64,000 nt of DNA from Xylocopilactobacillus apicola (GCF_033095985.1 NZ_AP026802.1:248001-312000), one strand, 5' to 3'; shown: positions 51,600 to 62,240, counted from the first letter of the stretch. A program made the numbers and translations. The notes: generated by a model from the sequence alone, not told the origin.

Positions 51600-53488
51600 T
51601 TTGCAGATTCTCCCTTCACGTAAGTGGGGATCGTTTCATCAATAAAATAAACTTTGTACCAAACTAAGAAAGTATAAATAGTCCAGACTTTACGGCGATC
51701 TTCGGCATCCCCGTTGTGGACACGATCGATCAGATCAAGGATTTTTGGTACATCAAAAAATTCTTTGACAAAGTCTTGTTCAAATAAATTACGAATTCTT
51801 GTGTAGAAATTATCATTTTCTAACCAAGCTTTAACAGGAACCGGAAAGCCTAATTTTTCTCTTTGCACCCATTCTTCTGGTAAATGCTTCTCGGCAGCTA
51901 CTCTAAGGGCATATTTGCTGTTTTTTGGCGTCAAAAGATACTTAGTTGGAATCTTACTTGCAACTTTAGCTACTTCCTTGTCAAGAAATGGAACTCTTAG
52001 CTCCATTGAGTTGGCCATTGACATTTTATCGGCTTTTAGAAGAATATCTTTTGCCATAAATAAATGCAGATCAAGGTACTGCATTTTCTTCACTTCATCA
52101 GTATAATTGGCAACCCGATCATATGATTTAGAGACGATCTCTTCTACGGATTCTGAAATCTTAAATGGTTCAGTTAAGTAGCTTGCAGCTTCATTTTCAC
52201 CAAAAATTTTGGCCTCGCCAATAAAAAAGTCTTCTGCGCGCGCTGTACTTTCATAAAGATGAAGGCGACCGTGGAAGTTTGGCATTTTTCTAAGCTTGTT
52301 TGCCAGGTGATAACGCGTCTGCGGTTTTAATTTGCGCAATTGCGCCCCAATCGTCTTGATGACGCGCGAATGGGAATGATAACCGTAATCCACGTAACCG
52401 GCGAACAATTCGTCAGCGCCTTCACCTGACAAAATTACCGTCACGTATTTACTTGCAAGTTTAGTTAGAAAGTAAAGAGGAACGCAGCTCGGATTAGCAT
52501 CCGGCTCATCTAAATAATACTGAATAAGTGGAAAATTATCGAATGCTTCTTCGCTTGTGACCACTTCCGATTCATTATCAAGACCGAGAAGCTGGGCCAA
52601 TTCTTTGGCTTGAATTGCTTCATTGTATGATTTGTCGTCGAATCCGACGGAAAAAGTATGTTCAGGTTCTGAGAGGCTTGTAATATAGCTGGAGTCAATG
52701 CCGGATGACAAGAGTGATCCGACCGGTACATCACTAATTTTATGAGCTTCAACGCTATCGTTAATAACCTCTTCAATTTCTTTGACGGTACTCTCAAAAC
52801 TCTCGCCAGCATCTTTAAAATCGAGATCCCAGTACTGTTTAACTTCCAGTTCGCCGTCTTTAAAAGTGAAATAATGCCCGCCGGGAATACTAAACACGTT
52901 CTTGAAAAAAGTCTCTTCAAGCGCCGAGTATTGGAACGTTAAATAAGGCTTCAAGGCTTTTTTGTTGAGCTCTTTTTTAAAGTAGGGATGATAAAGAAAA
53001 GATTTGATCTCAGATCCGACCAAAAAGCGATCGCCATCATGATAATAATACATTGGCTTAATTCCAAAGAAATCACGGGCGCCGTAGAGCTTGCGCTCTG
53101 AATTGTCCCAAATCAAAAAGGCAAACATTCCGCGAATTCGCTTAAGTAAGCCTTCCATGCCCCATTCTTCAAAACCATGTAAAAGCACTTCCGTATCAGT
53201 TTTAGTCGTGAAAGTGTGACCAGCACTGACTAGTTCTTTACGTAAAGGCTTAAAATTATAAATTTCGCCGTTAAAAATAATTGCTTTTTGACGATCTTCG
53301 TTGAAAATTGGTTGACTGCCGCCTCTGAGATCGATGATCGATAGTCGCCTAAATCCCAAAGCTACATCATCATCAATGTATTGGCCTGAACTATTAGGTC
53401 CACGATGTTTGATCGCATTCATCATATTGGTCAGTACTTCTTCTTTGTTTTCTAAAGCGCGATCACAAAATGCAATAATTCCACACAT
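51596..53488 (-). CDS. Glutamine-dependent asparagine synthase (AsnB/AsnH type)
   Basis: A 630-residue enzyme: N-terminal glutaminase domain with nucleophile Cys2 (MCGIIAFCDRA) and NGEIYNF, then the ATP-pyrophosphatase synthase domain with VPVGSLLSSGIDSSY and SGEGADELFAGY. Beside a D-Asp ligase, it probably amidates D-Asp in the peptidoglycan cross-bridge (as AsnH in Lactococcus) rather than making free asparagine. First gene of a three-gene coupled operon. Confidence 0.88.
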   Translation of the reverse strand: MCGIIAFCDRALENKEEVLTNMMNAIKHRGPNSSGQYIDDDVALGFRRLSIIDLRGGSQPIFNEDRQKAIIFNGEIYNFKPLRKELVSAGHTFTTKTDTEVLLHGFEEWGMEGLLKRIRGMFAFLIWDNSERKLYGARDFFGIKPMYYYHDGDRFLVGSEIKSFLYHPYFKKELNKKALKPYLTFQYSALEETFFKNVFSIPGGHYFTFKDGELEVKQYWDLDFKDAGESFESTVKEIEEVINDSVEAHKISDVPVGSLLSSGIDSSYITSLSEPEHTFSVGFDDKSYNEAIQAKELAQLLGLDNESEVVTSEEAFDNFPLIQYYLDEPDANPSCVPLYFLTKLASKYVTVILSGEGADELFAGYVDYGYHSHSRVIKTIGAQLRKLKPQTRYHLANKLRKMPNFHGRLHLYESTARAEDFFIGEAKIFGENEAASYLTEPFKISESVEEIVSKSYDRVANYTDEVKKMQYLDLHLFMAKDILLKADKMSMANSMELRVPFLDKEVAKVASKIPTKYLLTPKNSKYALRVAAEKHLPEEWVQREKLGFPVPVKAWLENDNFYTRIRNLFEQDFVKEFFDVPKILDLIDRVHNGDAEDRRKVWTIYTFLVWYKVYFIDETIPTYVKGESAK

Positions 53489-53526
53489 AACAAACTTCCT
53501 TCAATTTTTCTTTCTATCTATTCTAC

Positions 53527-53558
53527 CTAAAAAACAGCAGAAAGGTTAGCTGTTTTAA
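53527..53558 (-). terminator. Terminator of the small ABC transporter operon
   Basis: AAAACAGC (53531-53538) pairs with GCTGTTTT (53549-53556); on the minus strand six Ts follow. It overlaps the stop of the ATPase gene. Confidence 0.75.
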
Positions 53559-54142
53559 GGTAAAGTTATAATTTTTGTTGGGTCGACGGCGTCCACAGGT
53601 TGATTTGCAGTGATAATAATCGTTCGGTTTTGCGCCATTTTGCTTAAAAAACTGCATGCGATGACCCGTGAATCTTCGTCGATATCAGTAAACGGTTCAT
53701 CCAAAAGAACAAGCGGCTTATCTTCGACGGAGGACAAAGCCAAATCAAAGCGGGTTTGAATCCCAGGGGGATAAACTTTGACGGGTCGGTCGATGTAATT
53801 AATCATTTTCAAGTCATTTGAAGCATCAAAAACGGTCTGGAGGGAACGTTTTTGACTTTTGGCGAGTAATTTTAAATGCTCAAAGCCCGTCATTTTCGGA
53901 TAAAAGTATTCAGACCCTCGCCAAAAAGAGATCAAGTTATGATAGACAGTCCAATTTGGACTGAAGTTGCCAACTAAAATTACACCTGAGCTTGCAGGAA
54001 TTAAACCAGAAATTCCATTTAAAAGAGTCGTCTTTCCGCTCTTTGGGGCACCGACAACTGTATAAATGCCGTTTTCAGTGATTTGGATATTTAAATTTTC
54101 GATGACGGGGCTAAAACCCGCATCAAGTAGAATAATTCGCAT
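53555..54142 (-). CDS. Small ABC transporter ATP-binding protein with degenerate signature
   Basis: A 195-residue ATPase: Walker A GAPKSGKTT and Walker B LVLLDEPFTDIDED are intact, but the signature region reads VYPPGIQTRFDLALS, without the LSGGQ core. ATG 54142 is chosen because AAAGG lies upstream; a longer reading to 54190 would extend into the permease gene. The gene overlaps the permease by 20 bases. ATP hydrolysis may be impaired or regulated differently. Substrate unknown. Confidence 0.8.
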   Translation of the reverse strand: MRIILLDAGFSPVIENLNIQITENGIYTVVGAPKSGKTTLLNGISGLIPASSGVILVGNFSPNWTVYHNLISFWRGSEYFYPKMTGFEHLKLLAKSQKRSLQTVFDASNDLKMINYIDRPVKVYPPGIQTRFDLALSSVEDKPLVLLDEPFTDIDEDSRVIACSFLSKMAQNRTIIITANQPVDAVDPTKIITLP

Positions 54143-54770
54143 AACGATTAATCCTTTTGAAATAGTGACTGTTAACCGCGGGGATGGCATTGAATAAAAT
54201 CAAAATAATCCCTCCTAATGATAAAGCGACGTTCACTATTATCGTAGATGGGAAAATCAAAACTCCCGCAGTGGTAATAAGCCCCACCAAGATGAGATTA
54301 ACAATGAAGCTTACAACAAATTTACTAATTAATAGATCAAGAGTAATGACAATTCCTACAACTGGCAAGATAAAAATTATAAATTTTGAATATATAGCAA
54401 AATTTTCCCAGGAAAATTTGAGGCCTGATAATTGGCAATAAACGAACGAAACAATTATTTTTGTACAAATAAAATAAACTGCTCCTTCTAAGGCGGAAGT
54501 GACTACGGCTAAAATATTTGTCCAATAAATTGAAGAGTGGCTTAGATCGAGACGTTTTAGAAAAACGGCCGAACGTCTTTCAGCTGAAAATGTTCCCGCA
54601 CTGATCAGAACTAGAAAAAAGATCCAACCGCCAAACTCATAAATGGTCGTTTGAATTTTCGAAAAAAAGGTAAAGCCAAAAATTAAAGCACATAAAAGCG
54701 CACAAAAGACGAGATAATGAATCCTTCGCTGATGATTTTTTAAGACAAAACTAAAATAATCTTTAAACAT
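54123..54770 (-). CDS. Membrane permease of the small ABC system
   Basis: A 215-residue protein of six membrane segments with no strong family motif beyond the ABC-2-like layout (FSAERRSAVFLKRLDLSHSS after segment 2). It is encoded immediately upstream of, and overlapping, the ATPase gene. Similar two-gene systems act in bacteriocin immunity or drug export, but nothing here fixes the substrate. Confidence 0.72.
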   Translation of the reverse strand: MFKDYFSFVLKNHQRRIHYLVFCALLCALIFGFTFFSKIQTTIYEFGGWIFFLVLISAGTFSAERRSAVFLKRLDLSHSSIYWTNILAVVTSALEGAVYFICTKIIVSFVYCQLSGLKFSWENFAIYSKFIIFILPVVGIVITLDLLISKFVVSFIVNLILVGLITTAGVLIFPSTIIVNVALSLGGIILILFNAIPAVNSHYFKRINRYANYST

Positions 54771-54783
54771 TATTCAGGTGTAA

Positions 54784-55284
54784 CTATTTGTTGATTTCTT
54801 TTTGAATTGCAGTAAGTGCAGCTTCATAGTTAGGCTCATTACTGATTTCTTCAATAATTTCTCGATAAACAACTACTCCCTGAGCATCAACCAGATAAAT
54901 TGCTCGGGTATCAAGGCCGTTGGTTGGGATAAAAAGGTTCATCGATTTACCAAAACTTAGCTTCTCATCGGAAAGAACACGCACCGACTTAACGCCTTCT
55001 AAGGCACACCAATTTTGTTGGTCCTCAGGCGCGTTGGTTGAGATTGTAATAAAGTTAGCGGCAGGATATCGATCGGCCTCTTGATTAAATTTTTGAGTGG
55101 AAATTGAGCAGACACGCGTATTAAGGTCAGGTACGACTGAATAAAGGGTCAGCTTACCAAGCAGCTCAGCCTTTTTTACGATTTTGCGGTCGGCACTTAA
55201 AAGTTCAAAGTCAGGTAATTGAGCACCCAAAGCGACTGGATCGCCCGATAATTGAACCTTATCACCGTGAAATAAGATCTCCAT
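54784..55284 (-). CDS. tpx: Thiol peroxidase Tpx
   Basis: A 166-residue atypical two-cysteine peroxiredoxin. Peroxidatic Cys59 lies in PDLNTRVCSISTQKFN and resolving Cys93 in NWCALEG, the Tpx arrangement. It reduces hydrogen and alkyl peroxides with thioredoxin. GGAAAGG precedes the ATG. It may share a transcript with the small ABC genes 13 bases downstream. Confidence 0.93.
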   Translation of the reverse strand: MEILFHGDKVQLSGDPVALGAQLPDFELLSADRKIVKKAELLGKLTLYSVVPDLNTRVCSISTQKFNQEADRYPAANFITISTNAPEDQQNWCALEGVKSVRVLSDEKLSFGKSMNLFIPTNGLDTRAIYLVDAQGVVVYREIIEEISNEPNYEAALTAIQKEINK

Positions 55285-55375
55285 TTTGTTTTTTCCTTTC
55301 CATTTTAGTTACTAATCCAATTTTACTCTTATTTGTGTAAACTTGAAAATAATTATAAATAATTTAAATGGCTAA

Positions 55376-56203
55376 TCAAAAACTAATGAACTCGCGGGAA
55401 ATTGAAGGGTTAAATCTGGTTGATAGTTCCCAAGGCGTAATTTTTAAATAATCGGCGACTTTGACAAGGTCATCAACAATTGTAATTATATCTCCTGGCT
55501 GGACGGGGTGAGTCAAGCTGATTAAAGTATTTGAAAGTCTTACTTCTTTGATTTGTCCGATTGCTAATTGATATCCAGCAAAGTCAAAACTGAAACCATC
55601 TTTCATTCCAAGACCAATTAAAGCCTCTGATCCGTTGACATCAATCACGCGCGAGCGCAGAGTTAGAACCGATTTGCCTCCGTTGATTCCGTAAACAAAA
55701 GTTCCAAAAATAAAATCATCGTTGTAACGACCACTTAGAGGATCTGCTTTGTTAGGGGTGATTTCGTATTCGCCCCATAACTTTAAATTAGAAGGGAGAG
55801 CTTCAGATAGGTTTTCCGTGGAGGGTGTCAACGCAATGGTAGTGGGAATTTTATTCTGTGCCAATTCTTCCAGAGTGTTTCGTGAATAAACTGAACCGAT
55901 TAAAAGATTTTCATTAAATATTGGAAGATTTTGATTTGTTATTGGCTCGGTAACTAAAATAGTTTTGTTCGTACCTAAACGTCGGAGTTCTAACGCTTCT
56001 TCGATTGTATCGACCACAAATCCTGCTACGTTGGCTCCGATTAATCCGCGCACAAATGATTGAGCTCCGAATCCTAGCGCATTGGCTGAGACATTTACCA
56101 AAGGTGATTTTGCGCCAGTTTTTTCTTTAAGAGCCGAGACATTTTTAACGATCGATTTTTTTTGAAGTTCCAGCCAGACCAACGGGCTGATTTTTAAGGA
56201 CAT
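55376..56203 (-). CDS. Alanine-racemase-like protein lacking the PLP lysine
   Basis: A 275-residue relative of alanine racemase. The start PLVWLELQKKSIVKNVSALK and VDTIEEALELRRLG match the barrel domain, and LTLRSRVIDVNGSEALIGLG with HPVQPGDIITIVDD matches the C-terminal domain. At the cofactor site VSANALGFG replaces the usual VKANAYGHG: Lys39, which binds PLP, is Ser39. About 90 residues of the barrel are missing compared with the family's 370. It cannot be a normal racemase; a regulatory or binding role, or decay, are both possible. The reading frame is intact. Confidence 0.75.
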   Translation of the reverse strand: MSLKISPLVWLELQKKSIVKNVSALKEKTGAKSPLVNVSANALGFGAQSFVRGLIGANVAGFVVDTIEEALELRRLGTNKTILVTEPITNQNLPIFNENLLIGSVYSRNTLEELAQNKIPTTIALTPSTENLSEALPSNLKLWGEYEITPNKADPLSGRYNDDFIFGTFVYGINGGKSVLTLRSRVIDVNGSEALIGLGMKDGFSFDFAGYQLAIGQIKEVRLSNTLISLTHPVQPGDIITIVDDLVKVADYLKITPWELSTRFNPSISREFISF

Positions 56204-56292
56204 CTGATTAAATTCCTTTTTTTAATTAATAATTATACGCCTTTTGGTGAAAGCGTGAGTAAAAATCGCTGCTTCAGGTTATAATTAGAAAA

Positions 56293-56858
56293 ATGTTGAT
56301 GAGGATTAAGGTAATGCGACGAAAACTAGCTTATGCTTTAGTAATTTCAATATTATTAATTCTAATATTTCGGCAACCTTCATCGTTGACGAAAACTTAT
56401 TTTTTTGCTATAACAAAACCGGAGTTTAGATTAGATAACAAAAAGTTAATTCAAGATGAATAAGAATCCGAATAAGTACCAAATATTTGTCGCGGTTGTT
56501 AAATTTACAGGCAATCGTAAGGTCAGACGTATGCAAATCCTTTATTTAAAAAATGGAAAATCGGCAACAAAAATAAAGGGAGAGGGATCTTAATCCTCCA
56601 TACACTTGACGAATTAACGATTTTGTTCAAAGTAAAATTCTGCAAGAAAATCAGTCTGATGATCCTGTTCGAATTAATTGTGTTTTCCGAAAAGTTGTAA
56701 AGGCAGTGACCAAAGAGATCAAAACTAAAACACCAACATCGAATCTTTCAGGCAAGCTTCAAACTTATAAGCGCTTTGAGACAGACTTAATGGAAGGTAA
56801 TTTGCTATCTAAAAGGCGAAATCCAAACCAGAGTATATTTGATCAGATCTTAGACTAA
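56293..56858 (+). pseudogene. Unrecognised decayed gene in three pieces
   Basis: Piece 1 (to 56463) begins with a basic then hydrophobic signal-like stretch (MRRKLAYALVISILLILIF); ATG 56314 has GAGG nine bases upstream and a TATAAT box lies at 56278-56283. Piece 2 (56456-56593) reads NPNKYQIFVAVVKFTGNRKV onward. Piece 3 (about 56620-56858) reads FVQSKILQENQSDDPVRINC and ends SIFDQILD. The pieces are in different frames; together they would be one secreted or membrane protein of about 180 residues, but separate tiny genes cannot be excluded. Family unknown. Confidence 0.45.
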
Positions 56859-57158
56859 TTCTTTTTGTGTTTTTTAGAATCTTATTTGCAGCTTATTATA
56901 CTGTAGTTGCAATTATTGGTTTGATGACATTTTTATTTAATATTTTAGCGAAAATCATCTATTTTTTGTAATTTGTTGCACAATTTTGGTATATCGTCTC
57001 CCAAAAAATTATCAAAATGATCAGCAGCGTCACAGTCTTTTTTGGTAGATTTTTTGCTACCTATTTGAGGTGACGAAGTTCACGGGAGATTTTCTGGTGT
57101 GGGATTGTTTAGAAGTCGTTATTCAGGTGCTAAAAGCAAGAAGGCCTTAAAATGATGT
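56859..57158. other. Non-coding or decayed stretch
   Basis: A hydrophobic fragment AAYYTVVAIIGLMTFLFNIL (about 56888-56970, plus strand) without a start suggests a lost membrane protein. Nothing else is recognised. Confidence 0.4.
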
Positions 57159-57183
57159 CAAAAAAATACCCCTAAAGGGGCAT
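57159..57183 (-). terminator. Terminator of the alpha-glucoside operon
   Basis: CCCC-TAAA-GGGG hairpin; on the minus strand it is followed by TATTTTTTT. Confidence 0.8.
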
Positions 57184-57244
57184 CTGTTTTACAGCACTGA
57201 TTTTTGGGCAGCTTCTTAAATTGTCAACTAAAGTCCCGTTAAAA

Positions 57245-57583
57245 TCAAAAATGACTCATGACTTCATGTTTAACGAGCATTTTAATTCTGATCATTTTAC
57301 GGATCAGTTTAGTAGCTTGTGCACATTCTAAAATAATTAAATGATCAATAATTTTGATTGAAATAATACAGATTCCAAGCTCTAAGATGACATTAAATGG
57401 ATCAAACCAACTCAGATCTTTCACAGTAATAAAAATTTGGTTGTTTGTATTAGTAATTAGCGCAATATTACCATCAATTCCCCCTAACAATTTGAGATAC
57501 AAACGTGCTTTAGCATCAAAATCAGTAGATATCTGGTAATCCTGGCTTCTTAAAAGTAGATTCGCCACATCATGAATCCACAA
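57245..57583 (-). CDS. Stand-alone EIIB-like PTS domain without phosphocysteine
   Basis: A 112-residue protein starting at TTG 57583, overlapping the previous gene by 34 bases. ARLYLKLLGG and NIALITNTNNQIFITVKD align with AEAYLSGLGG and NIVELASCATRLRVTVKD of the EIIB domain of the PTS protein in the same operon; the phosphorylated cysteine corresponds to Thr46. It is therefore a degenerate EIIB domain, possibly regulatory. The start is not certain because no clear ribosome binding site is seen. Last gene of the alpha-glucoside operon. Confidence 0.6.
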   Translation of the reverse strand: MWIHDVANLLLRSQDYQISTDFDAKARLYLKLLGGIDGNIALITNTNNQIFITVKDLSWFDPFNVILELGICIISIKIIDHLIILECAQATKLIRKMIRIKMLVKHEVMSHF

Positions 57584-58023
57584 AATGCATAAATGATGGA
57601 AACTAAAATGAGAGTCAGACTCAACCCTTGAGGTTTTTGAACAGAAATTCTTGTCATACTTTTGAGTTTATAGAGACCCATGCCAGACAAGAAGATCATA
57701 AAGATATTTCCCAATATTGTTTGAAAAAACAGTAGCACAAGATAGATATTTTTTAAAGCAGGTTTATTATCGACAATGTTTTCATGGAATTGCCATAAAT
57801 AATAACTCAACATTAAATCGACCAGCGAAATGATGAACATTATACTCACTTCGGGATTAGCTTGAAGAGTTTTGAGCCAGTTAGCACTAAAGTCCTTGAC
57901 TGAAATAAATAAATAGGAAAAATATAATACTGGCGTGAAGGCTAAAATGATTACAATCCACCAATAAATTTTTGCAGGTTTAAAATTCATGATGCCTGAA
58001 AAACTAGCTTTTAATTTATTCAT
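57550..58023 (-). CDS. Four-segment membrane protein of unknown function
   Basis: A 157-residue protein with four hydrophobic segments (IYWWIVIILAFTPVLYFSYL first). It overlaps the RpiR gene by eight bases and so is coupled to it. No family recognised. Position in the alpha-glucoside operon suggests an accessory role in that pathway. Confidence 0.7.
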   Translation of the reverse strand: MNKLKASFSGIMNFKPAKIYWWIVIILAFTPVLYFSYLFISVKDFSANWLKTLQANPEVSIMFIISLVDLMLSYYLWQFHENIVDNKPALKNIYLVLLFFQTILGNIFMIFLSGMGLYKLKSMTRISVQKPQGLSLTLILVSIIYAFCGFMMWRIYF

Positions 58024-58795
58024 TTAGAGACTCCTTGTTGTGTTTAAATTTGATGTAGCCCATCGAAAACAAATCGATCAAAATAAAGAGGTTACCAAAA
58101 AAATCGACTTCTGATTTGTTTGAGATTTTCTTTTTGATTGTCTCGTAATAAAAATTATACGTAACGATTTTAGAAAGTTCATTTTGTCTCAAAGAGGTAA
58201 AGGCAATTGTTCTGATTCCACTATAAGTTAGTTCCTCGACGGCCTCTAAAAGAGTTGGGTTCATTCCAGAATAGGAAATAATCATTAGAATATCTTTGGG
58301 TTCAGCATTTGTGATCATCATTTTTAGCTCTGTTTTGGCATGTGGCAGGTCGTAGGTTAGCTTGTTTGTTAAGTATAAATTGCGTTTTAATTGTTCGGCC
58401 ACAATTTCTTGGACCCAGCCAGTGGAATAAATATAAACGTGTGGCGCCTCCTCAATAGTTTGATACGCATCATTAAGCTGCGAATTACGAAATTGATTAG
58501 CAACCCAGAGCACTGATTTAACAGATTGAGAGACAAAATCGATGGGTTCATCGTGAGCTGGCTGAATGATATGAGATTCATCTTCCAGTAAATACTTGAG
58601 CTGACTATAACCGTTTAAACCTAATTTTTGACAAAGACGAAAAATTGCTGATTTGGAAAAATGAGTCTTAGCAGCGATTTTCTCTAAGCTAGCATTTTTA
58701 ACGAAATCCTTATTTTGATTAATAAAAAGAAGAATATCTCGCTCGTTTTGATTTAATTTATCGTAGTGCTTATTTTCCAATTCGATTAGTTTCAT
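58016..58795 (-). CDS. RpiR/MurR-family transcriptional regulator
   Basis: A 259-residue regulator: N-terminal helix-turn-helix (KNASLEKIAAKTHFSKSAIF and RLCQKLG) and a C-terminal SIS domain (about 110-235, IYSTGWVQEIVAEQL, DILMIISYSGMNPTLLEAVE) that binds phosphosugars. ATG 58795 follows GGAG; the reading to 58855 lacks a site and overlaps the PTS gene. It probably controls this operon in response to a phosphorylated alpha-glucoside. Confidence 0.9.
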   Translation of the reverse strand: MKLIELENKHYDKLNQNERDILLFINQNKDFVKNASLEKIAAKTHFSKSAIFRLCQKLGLNGYSQLKYLLEDESHIIQPAHDEPIDFVSQSVKSVLWVANQFRNSQLNDAYQTIEEAPHVYIYSTGWVQEIVAEQLKRNLYLTNKLTYDLPHAKTELKMMITNAEPKDILMIISYSGMNPTLLEAVEELTYSGIRTIAFTSLRQNELSKIVTYNFYYETIKKKISNKSEVDFFGNLFILIDLFSMGYIKFKHNKESLNE

Positions 58796-58851
58796 TTTAT
58801 TTGATCTCCTTTGCGATCTAAGCGGCAAAGGTTTACGGTCAAGCTGAAATT

Positions 58852-60759
58852 TCACCCGAGAATTTTATTAATAACACCAGCTATTTGTTTAGCATCGCTA
58901 ATATCAATTTCGACTTGTTGTCCGATGATGGCGATATTTTTAATGTCTAATCCCAAGCTTAAGAAAACGTCTTTTGGATCAACCGTCGTTGGGTTCTTGA
59001 CCGAAATTGTCAATCGGTCTTTGTTACCGGTAACGTCGGTGATATTTTGAATTTCTCCAGCAGAATCGACGATCAGAGCAGCTTTTTTTGCAATTGGGTT
59101 ATTCAAATCAAAAATTTTATTAGAATTTTGAGAATCAATATTACTGATATCAGCACCCTGTTTATTTATCAATTCTTGGATTGTTTCTAATACTTGCGGA
59201 ACATCAAGCCCGACAATAACTTGAATTGCTTTGCCGTGATGAACAACGCCGCTAGCCTTGGCAGCTTTAAAAGTATCATCGCTTGCAAGTTTTCCTTCGT
59301 CTTTTACTGTTACCCGTAAACGAGTTGCACAACTAGCTAATTCTACTATATTTTCAACTCCGCCTAAACCAGAGAGATAAGCTTCAGCTCTTTCTTGATA
59401 AGGATTAGAAGAAATATTACTTTGATTTTTTGCGAGAAATTCTTTTTTTGAAATCAATGTTGGGTCATCATCGATTGTTTCGCGCCCAGGAGTTAGATAA
59501 TTGAAATGTTCAATCATGAATTTAAAGACAAAGAAAGTAATACCTGAAAAAATTAAGGAAATCACGATTTCAATAATAAAAGTTTGCCAGTGATTTGTCC
59601 AAAGAGGGATCCAATCCTGAGTAATGTATTCAATTAAACCGTTTTCAAACATTCCGACAACGCCAAAGGCATATAGAGTAGCGTCCATAATTGCTGCCAG
59701 TGTAGAGTAGACTAGCCAAAGAGGTGGAGCCACAAAAAGAAAAGTAAATTCAACGGGTTCAGTGATCCCTGCTAATAGCGATGTTAATCCGGCAGGGATT
59801 AAAAGTGCTGCAGTAGACTCTTTCTTTGATTTTTTGGCAGTGAAGTAGAAAGCCAAACAAATCGCAGGGATTAAGAAAACTTTTTCGTGGCCAAATAAAG
59901 CAAATCCCATCTGAGGAGCAATTTCTTTTAACGGTTTAGTTGAAGCAGCAATTGAGCTGAGATGAGTAAACCACCAAGGCTGCAGTCCTTCAGGCACCAC
60001 GGCAGGTCCATAAATAAACGGAATATAAATGAAGTGATGGAGGCCAGTTGGGATTAAAACTCGTTGTAAGAAACAGTAAATTCCGACGCCGAGAACGCCA
60101 GATGATTTCATGAAATTTTGTAATGATGAAATTCCCATTTGTACTTTTGGCCATCCCCAACAGGTAATTAAAGCCAGTGGAATCATTAAAATAAATCCTA
60201 AAATTACTACGTAAGGAGATCCTTGAAAGGTTCCGAGAAAATCAGGCAGTTTTTTATCAAAATATCGATTATGTAGCCAAACGGTGATTCCAGCTACGAT
60301 CAAGGCCCCGATAATACTAGTATCCAGCGTTTTTATCCCCATAATATTGGTGAGTCCCTGGTTAGTAGAGTTGGGAATGATTTGAATTTTATCAAAATTA
60401 CTAAATCCAAAAGCACTTCCAAAATTCGCTAAAATTCCATTAACAAGATAATTAAAAGTTGCATAAATGACCAGGGACTCCATTGCTGCACGTCCCTGTG
60501 ATTTATTAGCAAGTCCGATGGGTAATCCAACGACAAACAGAATAGGAATTATGGCAAATACAGTGAATGCTCCGGCTTGCAGAGTTTTCCAAATTCCAAA
60601 CCAGGCGGTTCCAGAGGCAGCGAGGCTGCCAAATAAGGCAGTGTTTGTCATTAAAACACAAATAGCAGTCATGATTCCCGCAAACGAAAAGAGGAGGACG
60701 GGAGTAAACATTGCTGCACCAAATCTTTGAACTTTTTGCATCATTTTTCTTTTCTCCAT
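58852..60759 (-). CDS. PTS alpha-glucoside transporter subunit EIICB with extra C-terminal EIIB-like domain
   Basis: A 635-residue PTS permease: EIIC membrane domain (about 1-415, ten segments; LIPAGLTSLLAGITEPVEFT is the substrate-site signature), EIIB domain with phosphocysteine Cys477 in ELASCATRLRVTVKD, and a further EIIB-like domain (about 555-635, DSAGEIQNITDVTGNKDRLT) lacking the cysteine. No EIIA domain is present, so EIIA is supplied by another protein. With the GH4 enzyme upstream, the likely substrate is maltose or a related alpha-glucoside. GAAAGAACAATG-like purines precede the start. Confidence 0.9.
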   Translation of the reverse strand: MEKRKMMQKVQRFGAAMFTPVLLFSFAGIMTAICVLMTNTALFGSLAASGTAWFGIWKTLQAGAFTVFAIIPILFVVGLPIGLANKSQGRAAMESLVIYATFNYLVNGILANFGSAFGFSNFDKIQIIPNSTNQGLTNIMGIKTLDTSIIGALIVAGITVWLHNRYFDKKLPDFLGTFQGSPYVVILGFILMIPLALITCWGWPKVQMGISSLQNFMKSSGVLGVGIYCFLQRVLIPTGLHHFIYIPFIYGPAVVPEGLQPWWFTHLSSIAASTKPLKEIAPQMGFALFGHEKVFLIPAICLAFYFTAKKSKKESTAALLIPAGLTSLLAGITEPVEFTFLFVAPPLWLVYSTLAAIMDATLYAFGVVGMFENGLIEYITQDWIPLWTNHWQTFIIEIVISLIFSGITFFVFKFMIEHFNYLTPGRETIDDDPTLISKKEFLAKNQSNISSNPYQERAEAYLSGLGGVENIVELASCATRLRVTVKDEGKLASDDTFKAAKASGVVHHGKAIQVIVGLDVPQVLETIQELINKQGADISNIDSQNSNKIFDLNNPIAKKAALIVDSAGEIQNITDVTGNKDRLTISVKNPTTVDPKDVFLSLGLDIKNIAIIGQQVEIDISDAKQIAGVINKILG

Positions 60760-60847
60760 TGTTCTTTCAGCAAAAATACGACAGGGGATCTTTTTTAGGT
60801 ATTAATAAGGGTCCAATGTCGTATTTGATGAGGCTGATATTTATAAA

Positions 60848-62239
<1,392 letters not shown>

Positions 62240-62240
<1 letters not shown>

